This document shows positions 16,061 to 26,424 of a DNA stretch of 64,000 bases, piece by piece. Source of the stretch: Limimaricola sp. (GTDB taxonomy: Bacteria > Pseudomonadota > Alphaproteobacteria > Rhodobacterales > Rhodobacteraceae); NCBI RefSeq assembly GCF_016125575.1, contig NZ_WGLM01000006.1, positions 62,001-126,000 of the forward strand. Reading direction: 5' to 3'. The notes beneath the pieces are model-generated. The model saw nothing but the letters and a program-made list of their open reading frames with translations. It had not been told where the DNA came from and did not search any database. Numbering within the stretch: position 1 is the stretch's first letter; every line of letters starts with the position of its first letter. The position numbers and the translations under genes are program-made.

Positions 16061-18244
16061 CTATTGGCGCGCCTTGGGACGAATGCTGCTGGTTGGCGCA
16101 AGGTCCGACCCGTTGGATGACGGCAGGGCCGGAGCGGCCGCTTCGGCGGCTGGGCGCGCCTCAGGCGCGATGCTGACGGTAATATCCGGTGCAGTCGGCG
16201 CAGCGGGCGCAGACGGCTCTGGAGCTGCGTCGGCCACTGCCCGTGCCTGAGGCCGCATCACCGGCATCTCGCCCTTCAGCAGCGCCGTGAAGCGGATCGG
16301 CCCTGCCCTGCCGGTCAGGCGCGCCTTGTAGATCGGGATCGCCTCGGTGACGCGCTGGACGTAGTTCAGCGTCTCGCGGAAGGGGATGTTCTCGATCCAG
16401 TCGATCACGTCGACCTGCGGATCGCGCGGGTCGCCCCGGTCGGCGATCCACTGGTCGGGTCGCCCCGGCCCGGCATTGTAGCCCGCCGCGACCAGCACCG
16501 GCGAATAGCCGTAACGTTCGATCAGGCCGGCAAGGTAGGCCGCGCCAAGCGTGGCATTGTAATCCCAGTCGGCGGTCAGGCGGGCGCGGTCGTAGGGCAG
16601 GCCCAGCGCGTTGGCCATGTCGCGCGCGGTGCCGGGCATCACCTGCATCAGGCCCAGCGCGCCGGCGGGACTGCCGACGCTTTCGTTGAACTCGCTTTCG
16701 CGCCGGGCCACGGCCAAGGCCAGTTCCGACGGCACCGGCAGGTCTTTGCGGGCGATGTCATGCAGCGGAAAATAGAGCCCCGGCAGGATCATGCCGCGCG
16801 CCGCCGCGGCCTTGCCCAGCAGCACCTCGAAGAACGGCTCGTTCAGCTGGTCAAGCCGCGCACCCAGCTGTCCGATCTGGGTGCGGTCAAGCGTCTTGCC
16901 CAACTGCGCGAAGAACAACACCGCCCCGGTTCTCTCTCCTGCGGCCAGCAGGGAGAAGGCCCCGCGCGTGACATCATCCTGCATGAATGCCGCACTGCGC
17001 CAGTCGGGGAAGGTCTCGCGCCCCAAAAGTGCGGGGTCGAGTGACTGACCCAGCTTCTCGGCGGCGAGCAGTCCGTAAAAGCTGGTCTGGTTGCGTGCCG
17101 CGCGTGTCCATGCGGCACGGGCCGCCGCATGCTGGCCCAGCGCCTCTTCGGCCGCACCCACCCAGTAGCCCGCCCGCCCCTCCGAGATGGGGCTGTCGAC
17201 GGCGGCCTCGACGGCGAGGAAATGGTGCAAAGCCTGCGACGGCCTGTCGAGGTATCGCAGCGAGATATAGCCTGACAGCCATTCCAGATCGGCGTAGGCC
17301 TCGCCATCATCGGGGGTCAGGTGATGTTTGCTGGCCAGCGCATAGGCCTCGGCATAGTTGCCTTGCCGCATGTCAAAGCGCGCCAATACCCGGCGCCAGC
17401 CCGACCAGCGAAACGGCTGCACCAGTTTCGCAGCGCTGTCGGTTCGCGTCAGCAAGAGCGCGATGGCGTCGGACTGATTGCCGCGGGCGGCCAGCCAGCT
17501 GTAGCGATCATAGGCCAGCCCCGCGTCGTCCTTCAGCAGCGCCGGCACGGCGGCCACAAGCCGCGCCCTGTCAGGGCTGTTCTGGATATAGGCCAGTCGC
17601 GCCTTGACCAGTGCCGCGGTATCGGCATTGAGCAGCGGCAGCATCCGCGCGGCATCGTCGGTACGCCAGCGCCAGAGCATCGCATCCGCCCGCGCGGCGT
17701 TAAGCGGCGCAAGCTGGGCGGCAAAGCTTGTCAGAAGTGCCGCCTGCCCCTCGTCCGTCAAGCTGAGGGTCAGCCAGGCATCGTGCAGCACCTGCGCGGC
17801 CTTCTCGCCCTGCCGCGTGGCGATCAGCGCGCTGGCCAGCGCTGCCGCGCCCTGCCCGGTCTGCGGGGCATTGTCGCCGAAATAGGCGATGACATCGCGG
17901 GCCGGGATTTCGGGGGTTATTGTCGCCTCGCCCTGCGCGCGCAGCCGGTCAAGGCCCGGCCAGTCGGGCCGCGCCTTCAGGAAGGCCGCGTAATCGGCGA
18001 AGGTCACGGGGTTGGGTGGCGCAGCAGGATCGGTGCTGATCCCGGCGCGCAGCTGGGTCCATGTCAGCAGGTCGCGCGCCAGCCTGTCACCCTGCGGCAC
18101 CAGCGCCTGGGCGATGGCCCAGTTGCCCGCATCCGCGGCGGCAAAGGCCGCGGCCAGCGGATCGGGCGGCGCGTCCCCGGTCTGGGCGCGCGCAGCAAGC
18201 GGCATGGTCAGCGCGATGATCGCGGCAAGGGCCAGTCGGCGCAT
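16061..18244 (-). CDS. slt: Soluble lytic murein transglycosylase (Slt70 type)
   Basis: A 727-aa periplasmic enzyme with a cleavable signal peptide (MRRLALAAIIALTMPLAARA, cut near residue 20). A long alpha-helical superhelical U-domain fills about residues 25-490, and a C-terminal Slt catalytic domain follows. The catalytic Glu is residue 516 in RRESEF, followed by GALGLMQVMPGTA and the GYNAGPGRP motif. It cleaves glycan strands to 1,6-anhydromuropeptides. The C-terminal tail beyond about 660 is Ala/Pro-rich and likely disordered. It is divergent from dapA. Confidence 0.92.
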   Translation of the reverse strand: MRRLALAAIIALTMPLAARAQTGDAPPDPLAAAFAAADAGNWAIAQALVPQGDRLARDLLTWTQLRAGISTDPAAPPNPVTFADYAAFLKARPDWPGLDRLRAQGEATITPEIPARDVIAYFGDNAPQTGQGAAALASALIATRQGEKAAQVLHDAWLTLSLTDEGQAALLTSFAAQLAPLNAARADAMLWRWRTDDAARMLPLLNADTAALVKARLAYIQNSPDRARLVAAVPALLKDDAGLAYDRYSWLAARGNQSDAIALLLTRTDSAAKLVQPFRWSGWRRVLARFDMRQGNYAEAYALASKHHLTPDDGEAYADLEWLSGYISLRYLDRPSQALHHFLAVEAAVDSPISEGRAGYWVGAAEEALGQHAAARAAWTRAARNQTSFYGLLAAEKLGQSLDPALLGRETFPDWRSAAFMQDDVTRGAFSLLAAGERTGAVLFFAQLGKTLDRTQIGQLGARLDQLNEPFFEVLLGKAAAARGMILPGLYFPLHDIARKDLPVPSELALAVARRESEFNESVGSPAGALGLMQVMPGTARDMANALGLPYDRARLTADWDYNATLGAAYLAGLIERYGYSPVLVAAGYNAGPGRPDQWIADRGDPRDPQVDVIDWIENIPFRETLNYVQRVTEAIPIYKARLTGRAGPIRFTALLKGEMPVMRPQARAVADAAPEPSAPAAPTAPDITVSIAPEARPAAEAAAPALPSSNGSDLAPTSSIRPKARQ

Positions 18245-18405
18245 GTAACTCTTCTCGTTCGGGGCCTGTCAGAAACCTAACCTGCCGCAGCCCGACCGCA
18301 ACGCCGAAACTTGGCAAGGCGCGCAAAGGCGTCTAGGGTCCGCCCGTTTCGCCCCCGGCCGCGGCGGAAAACCGCCCGCGCGCCCTGCCGATAGGATTTG
18401 TCCCG

Positions 18406-19278
18406 ATGTTCAAAGGCTCGCTTCCCGCCCTGGTCACGCCGTTCCGCGACCACGAGGTAGACCTTGAAGCGCTCAAGGCGCTGGTCGAGTGGCATATCGA
18501 ACAGGGCAGTCACGGCCTTGTCCCCGTGGGCACCACCGGCGAAAGCCCGACGCTGAGCCACGAGGAACATGACCTCGTTGTCGAAACCGTCGTGCGCACC
18601 GCCGCAGGCCGTGTGCCCGTCATCGCCGGGGCCGGGTCGAACAACACGACCGAGACGGTTCGGCTGGTCAAGGCCGCCAAGGCCGCGGGCGCCGATGCCG
18701 CGCTGGTGGTGACCCCCTACTACAATAAGCCCACGCAGCGCGGGCTGGTCGCGCATTTCACTGCCGCGGCCGAATGTGGCCTGCCGATCATCATCTACAA
18801 CATTCCCGGCCGCTCGGTCGTGGACATGACACCCGCCACGATGGGCGAACTGGCCAAGCTGCCGATGATCGTGGGCGTGAAGGACGCGACCGGCGATCTC
18901 AGCCGCGTGCCCAAGCAACGCATCGCCTGCGGCACCGATTTCATCCAGCTCTCGGGCGAGGATGCCACCGCGCTGGGCTTCAATGCGCATGGCGGGGTGG
19001 GCTGCATTTCGGTCACCGCGAACGTCGCGCCTCGTCTCTGCGCCGAGTTCCAGAATGCCACGCTGGCCGACGACTACCGCGCCGCACTGGCGCTGCTCGA
19101 CCGGCTGATGCCGCTGCACGAGGCGATCTTCATGGAGCCGGGCGTGGCCGGGGCCAAGTATGGCCTGTCGCTGCTGGGGCTTGCCTCGGACGAGGTGCGC
19201 TCGCCCCTGACCGGGCTGACCGAGCCGACCAAGGCCGCGGTGCGCGCCGCGATGGTCCATGCGGGCCTGCTGAACTGA
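18406..19278 (+). CDS. dapA: 4-hydroxy-tetrahydrodipicolinate synthase
   Basis: This 290-aa TIM-barrel class I aldolase condenses pyruvate with aspartate semialdehyde in lysine and diaminopimelate synthesis. Key motifs are present: [14 protein letters not shown] near residues 44-57, the Tyr of IIYNIPGRS near 130, and the Schiff-base Lys159 in VGVKDATGD. The length is normal for the family. It is transcribed divergently from slt, and the following amidohydrolase begins 3 bases downstream. Confidence 0.95.
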   Translation: MFKGSLPALVTPFRDHEVDLEALKALVEWHIEQGSHGLVPVGTTGESPTLSHEEHDLVVETVVRTAAGRVPVIAGAGSNNTTETVRLVKAAKAAGADAALVVTPYYNKPTQRGLVAHFTAAAECGLPIIIYNIPGRSVVDMTPATMGELAKLPMIVGVKDATGDLSRVPKQRIACGTDFIQLSGEDATALGFNAHGGVGCISVTANVAPRLCAEFQNATLADDYRAALALLDRLMPLHEAIFMEPGVAGAKYGLSLLGLASDEVRSPLTGLTEPTKAAVRAAMVHAGLLN

Positions 19279-19280
19279 GC

Positions 19281-20939
19281 GTGACGCCCGACCTGATCCT
19301 GACCAATGCCCGCGTCCTGACGATGGACCCGGCCCGTCCCCGCGCGACGGCGATCGCGCTGGCGGGCGAGCGGATCGTCGCCGTGGGCGGGGCCGAGGTG
19401 GCGGCACTGGCCGGCCCCGGCACGCGGCTGCACGATTGCGGCGGCGGGACAGTGCTGCCGGGGTTTGTCGAAAGTCACCTGCACCTTGGCCTTGGCGGGG
19501 CGCAGCTGGGGCATCTGCAGGTGGGGGGCCTGCCGGACGCCTCGGCGCTGGCGCAGGCGTTTCGCGCATTCGCCGCGGCGCATCCCGCCCGGCCCTTGCT
19601 GATGGCGCAGGGGGCCGATTACGGGTTGCTTGGCCCGGGACTGCCGCGCGCGGCGCTGGACGAGATCCTGCCCGACAGGCCCATCGCGATGACGGCGGCC
19701 GACCTGCACACCGTCTGGGCCAATACCGCGGCCCTTGCCGCCGCGGGCCTGCTGCACGGAGCCGCGACCCCGCCGGGGCACGAGGTGGTAATGGGGGAGG
19801 ATGGCCTTGCCACCGGCGAATTGCGCGAGTTCGAGGCCTTCGCGCCGATCATCGCGCTCGGCGGCGAGTCGCGGCTGAACCTTGGCATCGCGACGGGCGA
19901 AGAGCCGGCCAGCGTCACCGACGAGGACCGCGCGCAGGACCGGCGCGCCTTCGCCGCGGGGCTGGCCCATGCCGCGCGGCATGGCATCACGTCGATGGTG
20001 ATGATGGACGGCAACCGCTACACGCTGGACCTGCTGGCCGGGTTGCGCGCCGCGGGCGGGCTGACCGCGCGGGTCAAGGTGCCCTTCCATTTCAAGCCGC
20101 ACATGGAGCTGGAGGCGCTGGAGCAGGCAAGCGCCATGGCCCGCGATTTCGCCGATGACTGGCTCTCGGCGGGCTTCGTCAAGCTGTTCATGGACGGCGT
20201 CGTTGACAGCCGCACGGCGGCGATGCTGCAGGATTATCCCGATGCGCCGGGCCATCGCGGCGCGCTGCTGTTCGCGCCCGCGCGTTTCGCCGCCATCGCC
20301 ACCGAGGCCGACCGGCGGGGATTGCAGGTTGCCGTTCATGCCATTGGCGACAGGGCGGTGCGCGTCACGCTTGACGGCTACGCCGCCGCGCGCGCAGCCA
20401 ATGGCCCGCGCGACGCCCGCCACCGGATCGAGCATATCGAGGTGATCGACCGGGCCGACATTCACCGGCTGGCGGACCTTGGTGTCACCGCCTCGCTGCA
20501 ACCCGTGCATGCACCGGGCGCGATGGATTTCGGCCTTGACGGCACGCTGGAGGTGCTGGGGCCGGAGCGGCTGCCGCGCGCCTATCTCTGCCGGGATTTG
20601 TGCGAGGCCGGGGCGCCGGTCTGCTTCGCCTCGGACTGGCCGGTGGCCGACATCTCGGTCCTGCGGGGGATCAGGGCCGCGCTGACCCGGCCCGCCTATC
20701 CCGGCGGCTCCGACCAGCGGCTGGGCTTGATGGAAACGCTGCACGCCTATACCGCGGGCGGCGCGCGGGCGGCGCACATGGATCATCTCTCCGGCTCGCT
20801 GCGCGAGGGCATGGCCGCGGATGTCGTCGTCCTGTCGGGCGACATCGAGGCGACCCCGCCCGACGCGATCGACCGGCTGCATGTCACCATCACCATCGCC
20901 GGCGGGCGCATCACCCACGAGGCCGTTCGCCGGGCCTAA
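19281..20939 (+). CDS. YtcJ-like metal-dependent amidohydrolase
   Basis: This 552-aa amidohydrolase-superfamily protein starts at a GTG immediately after dapA. The N-terminal beta-sandwich carries DLILTNARVLTMDP, the metal-binding HxH is in ESHLHLG near residue 60, and a later AVHAIGDRAV (about 354-363) and RIEHIE (about 384-389) supply further metal-site residues. The closing SLREGMAADVVVLSGD is typical of amidohydrolase family 3 (YtcJ/N-substituted formamide deformylase-like). It could hydrolyse a cyclic or N-acyl amide. The tight spacing suggests co-transcription with dapA, without proving a lysine-pathway role. Confidence 0.87.
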   Translation: MTPDLILTNARVLTMDPARPRATAIALAGERIVAVGGAEVAALAGPGTRLHDCGGGTVLPGFVESHLHLGLGGAQLGHLQVGGLPDASALAQAFRAFAAAHPARPLLMAQGADYGLLGPGLPRAALDEILPDRPIAMTAADLHTVWANTAALAAAGLLHGAATPPGHEVVMGEDGLATGELREFEAFAPIIALGGESRLNLGIATGEEPASVTDEDRAQDRRAFAAGLAHAARHGITSMVMMDGNRYTLDLLAGLRAAGGLTARVKVPFHFKPHMELEALEQASAMARDFADDWLSAGFVKLFMDGVVDSRTAAMLQDYPDAPGHRGALLFAPARFAAIATEADRRGLQVAVHAIGDRAVRVTLDGYAAARAANGPRDARHRIEHIEVIDRADIHRLADLGVTASLQPVHAPGAMDFGLDGTLEVLGPERLPRAYLCRDLCEAGAPVCFASDWPVADISVLRGIRAALTRPAYPGGSDQRLGLMETLHAYTAGGARAAHMDHLSGSLREGMAADVVVLSGDIEATPPDAIDRLHVTITIAGGRITHEAVRRA

Positions 20940-21733
20940 AGAGTCCAGCGTTCGCGAATGGCGCGCAAACGGCGGCGCAGTCCTTCGTCCTCGCTGCCCA
21001 GCACCCGGCGTAAGATAAGCCGCGGCAGGCGCATCACATGTGGATTTCGTGGCGAGACATTGCGCCGGTAGGCACGCGTGTTGAAATCGAGCGTCACGCC
21101 CATGGCCCCTGCCAGATTTCCGACCATGTCCTCGGGATCGTAGTGGAGCGTGACGAGGCTGTCGCAACCTGCGCGCCATGTCGCGACCAGCCCGTCGAAA
21201 TCAGTCAGCCAGTTGTCACCCCGCAGGTAATAGGCCGAGGCTGGATCTGTGGCTGGCGTTACCCCCGACTTGACCATGTGATTGGTATATGACGCCAGCC
21301 AAGCCTCCTTTTCGCGCAGTGCCAGCACGGCGGAAAAGGTCGCAGGGCCGGGCGGGAACAGGGCCTTGAGCCGGGACAGTTCGTCGGGTGTGCGCAAGAG
21401 CGACAGCGCTTCTGTGCTGAACAGGAACCGCGTGCATGTCGAGGCGGCGACATGCGAAGCGATGGCGGCCCGGGTACTCTCGAACAGCGCCTGCTGATCG
21501 ACCCCGTGCAACAGGTCGCCTGGACGCTGGTCAAGCACGCCGGACCGCATCGCGGCAAAGGCCAGATCGCCGTGTTTCGCCCGGCCTGACGAGATTCCGC
21601 GCGGGGTCTGGAACGGATCGATTCCCTGCGCAAGAAAGGCGGCGCGGTGGTTGTGCATGACCGCTTGGAACGACGTCGTTCCGGTCTTGTGCAGGCCGAT
21701 ATGCAGAATGTATTCCGGCGGTGTTGGCGACAT
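20936..21733 (-). CDS. Sulfotransferase-like P-loop protein
   Basis: This 265-aa protein begins with HIGLHKTGTTSFQ (residues 11-23), the PAPS 5'-phosphosulfate-binding loop of sulfotransferases, in which the Lys and following Gly-Thr-Thr are the usual contacts. The later FLFSTEALSLL and FSAVLALREKEAWLASYTNHMV segments match the 3'-phosphate-binding strand and helix of the fold. It is a lone gene convergent with the amidohydrolase, overlapping its end by four bases. Acceptor substrate (polysaccharide, lipid or small molecule) unknown. Confidence 0.75.
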   Translation of the reverse strand: MSPTPPEYILHIGLHKTGTTSFQAVMHNHRAAFLAQGIDPFQTPRGISSGRAKHGDLAFAAMRSGVLDQRPGDLLHGVDQQALFESTRAAIASHVAASTCTRFLFSTEALSLLRTPDELSRLKALFPPGPATFSAVLALREKEAWLASYTNHMVKSGVTPATDPASAYYLRGDNWLTDFDGLVATWRAGCDSLVTLHYDPEDMVGNLAGAMGVTLDFNTRAYRRNVSPRNPHVMRLPRLILRRVLGSEDEGLRRRLRAIRERWTL

Positions 21734-21824
21734 GGTGTGGCAGGTCCAAACTTAGGCCGCGACTGTCGTCGATAGCGCCGGGCCGGTCAATCGCGGGCCC
21801 CTTTCAACCACGAAAGACACTGAT

Positions 21825-22721
21825 ATGGCCCTGTCCGAAAACTTGCGCGGCAGCCTGTGGATGACCGCAGCGATGGCGGGGTTCGCCGTCGAGGACATGA
21901 GCCTGAAGGCCGCGGCCGAATCGCTGCCGCTGGGCGAGGTACTGGCGCTTTTCGGCCTGCTGGGGCTGGCGGCTTTCGCCGTCATGACCCGCAGGCAGGG
22001 CAGCCCGGTCTGGACGCGCGGCTATCTTGGCCGGACGCTGTTGATCCGGTCGGGGTTCGAGGCGATGGGGCGGCTCTTTTATGCACTCGCCTTCGTGCTG
22101 ACGCCGCTGACGGTCGCCTCGGCGATCCTGCAGGCGGCACCTCTGGTCGTGGTCGCAGGGGCCGCGCTGTTTCTGGGCGAGCGCGTAGGCTGGCGGCGCT
22201 GGAGCGCCGTCGCCGTCGGCTTTGCCGGTGTGCTGCTGATCCTGCGGCCGGGCGTGGCGGGCTGGGACGCGTTGTCGCTGCTCGCGGTGGCGGGGATGGT
22301 GGGCTTTGCCGGGCGCGATATTGCCACCCGCGCGGCCCCTCCAGCACTGACCAACATGCAGCTGGGCGTCGCGGGCTTCGCGATTCTCGCCCTTGTCGGT
22401 GCCGGTCTGGCGCTGGTGGAGGGGCATCCCGCCTTTCCAGGACCTGCCGCCGCCGCGCTGATCGCTGCCGCTGGCGCGGCCGGCGTCGCTGCCTATTTCG
22501 CGCTGACCGTGGCGATGCGGACGGGCGACGTGGGCGCGGTCACACCGTTTCGCTATACCCGGCTGATCTTCGCGATGATCCTCGGGATGGCCGTTTTCGG
22601 CGAGCGGCCAGACCTGCTCACCTGGGCGGGCAGCCTGCTGGTGGTGGGCAGCGGCACCTTCGCGCTTCTCCGCGCACGCCGCCCTGCCCCCTTGGACATC
22701 CGCGCCAGCGGGTCTATCTAA
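21825..22721 (+). CDS. EamA/DMT family transporter
   Basis: A 298-aa ten-helix protein with two EamA domains; [21 protein letters not shown] near residues 88-108 and the closing EaM-A repeat [21 protein letters not shown] are characteristic (each quoted in part as family hallmarks). It has a close architectural relative at 52650. It begins 91 bases from the divergent sulfotransferase gene and is followed after 28 bases by an MFS exporter with its own strong ribosome site, so the two exporters may share a transcript. Confidence 0.87.
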   Translation: MALSENLRGSLWMTAAMAGFAVEDMSLKAAAESLPLGEVLALFGLLGLAAFAVMTRRQGSPVWTRGYLGRTLLIRSGFEAMGRLFYALAFVLTPLTVASAILQAAPLVVVAGAALFLGERVGWRRWSAVAVGFAGVLLILRPGVAGWDALSLLAVAGMVGFAGRDIATRAAPPALTNMQLGVAGFAILALVGAGLALVEGHPAFPGPAAAALIAAAGAAGVAAYFALTVAMRTGDVGAVTPFRYTRLIFAMILGMAVFGERPDLLTWAGSLLVVGSGTFALLRARRPAPLDIRASGSI

Positions 22722-22749
22722 CGGCGTCTCCCCGAAGGAGGTCCGCCCC

Positions 22750-24747
22750 ATGACAACTGCTTCCGCAGCGCCTGCGCCCCGCGCCGCGCTGGATCCCAAG
22801 GTCCGCATCATCTTTGGCGCGCTGATGCTGGTGATCCTGCTGGCCGCGCTCGACCAGACTATCGTCTCCACCGCCCTGCCCACCATCGTGGGCGAACTGG
22901 GCGGGCTGGAACACCTGTCGTGGATCGTCACCGGCTACCTGCTGGCGACCACGGTGGTCACGCCGCTTTACGGCAAGCTGGGCGATCTCTTCGGGCGCAA
23001 GATCGTCCTTCAGGCGGCGATCGCGCTGTTTCTCGGCGGCTCGGCGCTTTGCGGAGTCAGCCAGAACATGGCCGAGCTGATCGCCTTCCGCGCCCTGCAG
23101 GGGCTGGGCGGCGGGGGCCTGATGGTGACGGCGATGGCGGTGATCGGCGACATCATCCCGCCGCGCGAACGCGGCCGGTTCCAGGGCCTTTTCGGCGCGG
23201 TCTACGGGCTGGCCACGGTGATCGGGCCGCTGATCGGGGGCTTTTTCGTCGAACATCTCAGCTGGCGCTGGATCTTCTACATCAACATTCCGCTGGGGCT
23301 GGTCTCGCTTGCGGTGATCGGGCTGGCCTTCACCGCGCCCGATACGCGGCGCACACCCAGCATCGACTACCTTGGCGCGGGGCTGCTGGCGGTGGCGCTG
23401 ACCGGGCTGATCCTGTTCACCAGCCTTGGCGGCCATACCCTGCCGTGGGATTCGCCTGCCATCCTCGGGATGATCGCCGTGACGGTGCTGGCGACGCTGG
23501 CATTCGTGTTGGCCGAACGTTTCGCGGTCGAACCGGTGCTGCCGCTGGGCCTCTTTCGCAACGGCACCTTCGTGGTGGCCTGCCTTGTCGGCCTTGTCGT
23601 GGGCGTGGCGATGTTCGGTTCGGTCACCTACATGCCGGTTTTCCTGCAGGTCGTGAAAGGCGACAGCCCGTCGATTGCCGGTCTGATCCTGACGCCGATG
23701 ATGGCGGGCGTGCTGACCACCTCGATCGGGTCGGGCCAGATCATCAGCCGGATCGGGCGCTACCGGGTCTTCCCGATTGCGGGCACCGCGGTGATGACGG
23801 CGGGCCTGTTGCTGCTGGCGACGCTGACGGTCGACAGCTCGACCCTCGCAATTTCGGCCTACATGCTGGTGCTGGGGCTGGGCTTGGGCATGGTGATGCA
23901 GGTGCTGATCCTTGCCGTGCAGAACGCGGTGGAATACCGCAACCTGGGCGTCGCTACCTCGGGCGCGACGCTCTTCCGGGCGATCGGCGGGTCGGTCGGC
24001 GTGTCGATCTTCGGCGCGGTCTTTGCCGCCAACCTGGCCGGCCTTTTGGCCCACGCCCTGCCCGCCGGAACGGTGGCGCTGAGCGATCCCGTCGCGATCC
24101 TGTCGCTGCCCGAGGCGCAGCGGGCGGTCTACCAGTCGGCCTATGCCCACGCGCTGCACCCGATCTTCTCGCTTGCCGCGCTGATCGCGGCGTTCGGGTT
24201 CGGCATGACGTGGTTCCTGCGCGAGGTGCCGCTGAAGGGCAGCCGCGGCCCCGAGACCATCGGCGAAAGTTTCGCGATGCCGCACGAGGCAACCTCGCTG
24301 GACGAACTGGAGCAGATCGTCACCCGGCTGGAGCGGCCCGAGCAGCAATGGGCAGTGTTCGAGCGCGCAGCCGAGCATTTCGGCCTGACGCTGGCACCCG
24401 ACGAGATCTGGCTGCTGGTCGCGATCTGCCGCGAAGGCGCGCCCGCCAGCATCGCCGATCTGGCGCAGGGCGAACACGCCACGCGGCAGCGCATCGCGGC
24501 CATCGCCGCGCGGCTGGCGGACAAGGGGCTGCTGAGCATCGAGGACGACGACATCGCCCGGCCCACACCGCAAGGCCGCATCACCTTTGACGGAATGGCG
24601 ACGCGCTATCGCGCGCGTCTTTCCGAACTGGTGGCGCGGTGGGAGCCCGACAAGCATGACGACGTGCGCGCGATGCTGACGCGGCTGTCGCGCAGCCTGA
24701 TCGAGGGCCTGCCGCCCGCGCCGGTACAGCGCGCAAGTGCGGAATAG
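22750..24747 (+). CDS. DHA2-type MFS efflux transporter fused to a C-terminal winged-helix domain
   Basis: The 665-aa protein has two parts. Residues about 15-500 form a 14-helix drug:H+ antiporter-2 (EmrB/QacA) transporter: [14 protein letters not shown] near 35-48, [22 protein letters not shown] (motif A) near 64-85, and the motif C-like [14 protein letters not shown] near 155-168. Residues about 505-665 are soluble and look like a MarR-type winged helix, with an HTH at [20 protein letters not shown] (about 576-595), [10 protein letters not shown], then a wing and PTPQGR. The extension is absent from EmrB itself. GGAGG precedes the start. It ends one base from the convergent YcaQ gene. Confidence 0.88.
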   Translation: MTTASAAPAPRAALDPKVRIIFGALMLVILLAALDQTIVSTALPTIVGELGGLEHLSWIVTGYLLATTVVTPLYGKLGDLFGRKIVLQAAIALFLGGSALCGVSQNMAELIAFRALQGLGGGGLMVTAMAVIGDIIPPRERGRFQGLFGAVYGLATVIGPLIGGFFVEHLSWRWIFYINIPLGLVSLAVIGLAFTAPDTRRTPSIDYLGAGLLAVALTGLILFTSLGGHTLPWDSPAILGMIAVTVLATLAFVLAERFAVEPVLPLGLFRNGTFVVACLVGLVVGVAMFGSVTYMPVFLQVVKGDSPSIAGLILTPMMAGVLTTSIGSGQIISRIGRYRVFPIAGTAVMTAGLLLLATLTVDSSTLAISAYMLVLGLGLGMVMQVLILAVQNAVEYRNLGVATSGATLFRAIGGSVGVSIFGAVFAANLAGLLAHALPAGTVALSDPVAILSLPEAQRAVYQSAYAHALHPIFSLAALIAAFGFGMTWFLREVPLKGSRGPETIGESFAMPHEATSLDELEQIVTRLERPEQQWAVFERAAEHFGLTLAPDEIWLLVAICREGAPASIADLAQGEHATRQRIAAIAARLADKGLLSIEDDDIARPTPQGRITFDGMATRYRARLSELVARWEPDKHDDVRAMLTRLSRSLIEGLPPAPVQRASAE

Positions 24748-24748
24748 C

Positions 24749-25951
24749 TTAGCCTGCGCGTAGCCATCCGGGCGCGTATTCTACCCGGGTGCAGCCGGCA
24801 AAGACTGCCGCGCGGTCAAGCTCGGCCGCCAGACGATCGCGCCGTCCCTTGCCCATGCGCACACCCGCTTCGGGCCAGAAGGCGGTGACGGCCAGCACCT
24901 CGCCCTGCCGTTTCACGTCGATCCGGCCGATCATCGCGTCGCCCTCCATCACCGGAAAGACGTAGTAGCCATAGCGCCGCTGCGCCTCGGGCACGAAAAT
25001 TTCGATCCGGTAATCGAAGCCAAAGAGCCGCGCCGCGCGCTTGCGGTCGCGCAGCACCGGGTCGAAAGGTGACAGGATCCGCACACGGGCGCCCGGCGCG
25101 GTCAAATCCAGCGCCTCGGCCAGTGTTCCGGGCCAGGCGAAGGCCCGCCGCAGGCTGCCATCGACGCATTCCACCGCAATCTCCTCGATCCGGCCGGCTG
25201 AGTGGGCCGCCGCGCACCACGCACGCGCCTCCTCCGGGCTGACCAGCGCCCAGAATGCCGCCAGCTCACCCGAGGTGGCAAAGCCCAGCCGGTCGAGCGC
25301 GGCAGTGCAGGCCCAGTCAATGGTTTCCTCCACGGGATGATGGCGGTTGAGATGTTCGGGCGGGATCACCCGCTCCGTCAGGTCGTAGATCTTGCGGAAA
25401 CTTTCGCGCCGTAGCACCGCCACCTCGCCGGTTCGCCAGAGATACTCCAGCGCGGTCTTGGACGGGTGCCAGTCCCACCAACCGCCCGAGGCCCCGCGCG
25501 CTTCGCCATCGCCCACGTCGCCGCTGCCGCAAGCGCCGCGCGTCGCAATGCGGTCGCGCACGGCATCGACCTCGGCCAGGAAATCGCCGCCCTGCCAGTC
25601 GCGCCAGCGGTCGGCCAGCCGCGCGCGATCACGTTCGAAACGATGCCGCCAATGCGGAAAATGCGCGATGGGAATGACCGAGGCGTCATGCGTCCAGTGC
25701 TCGAACACCTGCCGGTCGCGGTGCAGCAGGTGGCCCAGCGCGGGCGGGCGATACCGCTGGCGCCGCGACCACAGGATCATGTCATGCGCGCGCGCCAGCG
25801 TGTTGACGCTGTCGACCTGAACGAAGCCCAGCGCGGCGATCACGCCCATCAGGTCCGCGCCCTTGCCGGGCCCCGTCGGCGCCTCGGCCAGCCCGTGCCG
25901 GCCCAGAAACAGCCGGCGAGCGGGCGTATTGGGCAGAACAGGCAGGCTCAC
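24749..25951 (-). CDS. YcaQ/AlkX-type DNA glycosylase (winged-helix domain protein)
   Basis: This 400-aa HTH_42-superfamily protein matches the YcaQ group of DNA glycosylases, which unhook interstrand crosslinks and remove alkylated bases. The N-terminal active-site motif QVD is at residues 45-47, the Gln-X-Asp form of the AlkX branch. It is followed by ARAHDMILWSRRQRY and EHWTHDASVIP, both typical. The start is GTG and overlaps the stop of the channel gene upstream (GTGA). It is the last gene of the cls-led operon. Confidence 0.87.
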   Translation of the reverse strand: MSLPVLPNTPARRLFLGRHGLAEAPTGPGKGADLMGVIAALGFVQVDSVNTLARAHDMILWSRRQRYRPPALGHLLHRDRQVFEHWTHDASVIPIAHFPHWRHRFERDRARLADRWRDWQGGDFLAEVDAVRDRIATRGACGSGDVGDGEARGASGGWWDWHPSKTALEYLWRTGEVAVLRRESFRKIYDLTERVIPPEHLNRHHPVEETIDWACTAALDRLGFATSGELAAFWALVSPEEARAWCAAAHSAGRIEEIAVECVDGSLRRAFAWPGTLAEALDLTAPGARVRILSPFDPVLRDRKRAARLFGFDYRIEIFVPEAQRRYGYYVFPVMEGDAMIGRIDVKRQGEVLAVTAFWPEAGVRMGKGRRDRLAAELDRAAVFAGCTRVEYAPGWLRAG

Positions 25952-26391
25952 GTCGTGCTTTCAAGGCTTTTGAGCTGGATCATCCGCACCTGCCGCAGCG
26001 CCTCGACCATCATCGCGGTCAGCAGGCCCATGCTGAGCAGGCCGTTGGTGGCCGCCATCCCGCCCAGAAGCCGCCATTGCTCGGGCAGCAGCACGTCGCC
26101 GAAGCCCAGCGTGGTATAGGCGGTCAACGCGAAATAGACCGACGCCTCGAGCGTGCTGAAGATGTCCAGCGCGCGGAGCGTCAGCGCCCAGATCCAGACG
26201 CCGAAGGTCACCTGCGCGAGGATCCAGAGCGCCGCGGCGCTGAGAATCAGCGTCAGCTTCGGCCGGTGCGGCCGGCGGGCGAGCCAGTGGCGCATCCGGA
26301 CCAGCACCACCTCCATCCCCCAGTAACTGAGGCCGGTGATCAGGATGTTGATCAGCATCAGGAGAGAGCCGAGGGCGATCTGGATCAACAT
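25948..26391 (-). CDS. Two-pore-helix potassium-channel-like protein
   Basis: This 147-aa membrane protein contains the K+ selectivity-filter-like sequence TTLGFGD at about residues 93-99, preceded by the pore helix (ASVYFALTAY). It has flanking hydrophobic segments at about 3-25, 48-72 and 105-127. The filter differs from canonical TVGYGD by the Leu and Phe substitutions seen in many bacterial Ion_trans_2 proteins. No RCK domain is attached. GTG at 26400 is an alternative start adding three residues. It lies between the EEP-family enzyme and YcaQ. Confidence 0.8.
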   Translation of the reverse strand: MLIQIALGSLLMLINILITGLSYWGMEVVLVRMRHWLARRPHRPKLTLILSAAALWILAQVTFGVWIWALTLRALDIFSTLEASVYFALTAYTTLGFGDVLLPEQWRLLGGMAATNGLLSMGLLTAMMVEALRQVRMIQLKSLESTT

Positions 26392-26424
26392 GAAAAACAC
26401 CGCAACCGGAAGGGTCCGTCCATT

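Noticed and set aside
22714-24657. 647-codon minus-strand frame
   Set aside because: Gln/Arg/His-rich antisense to the MFS gene with no recognisable domain.
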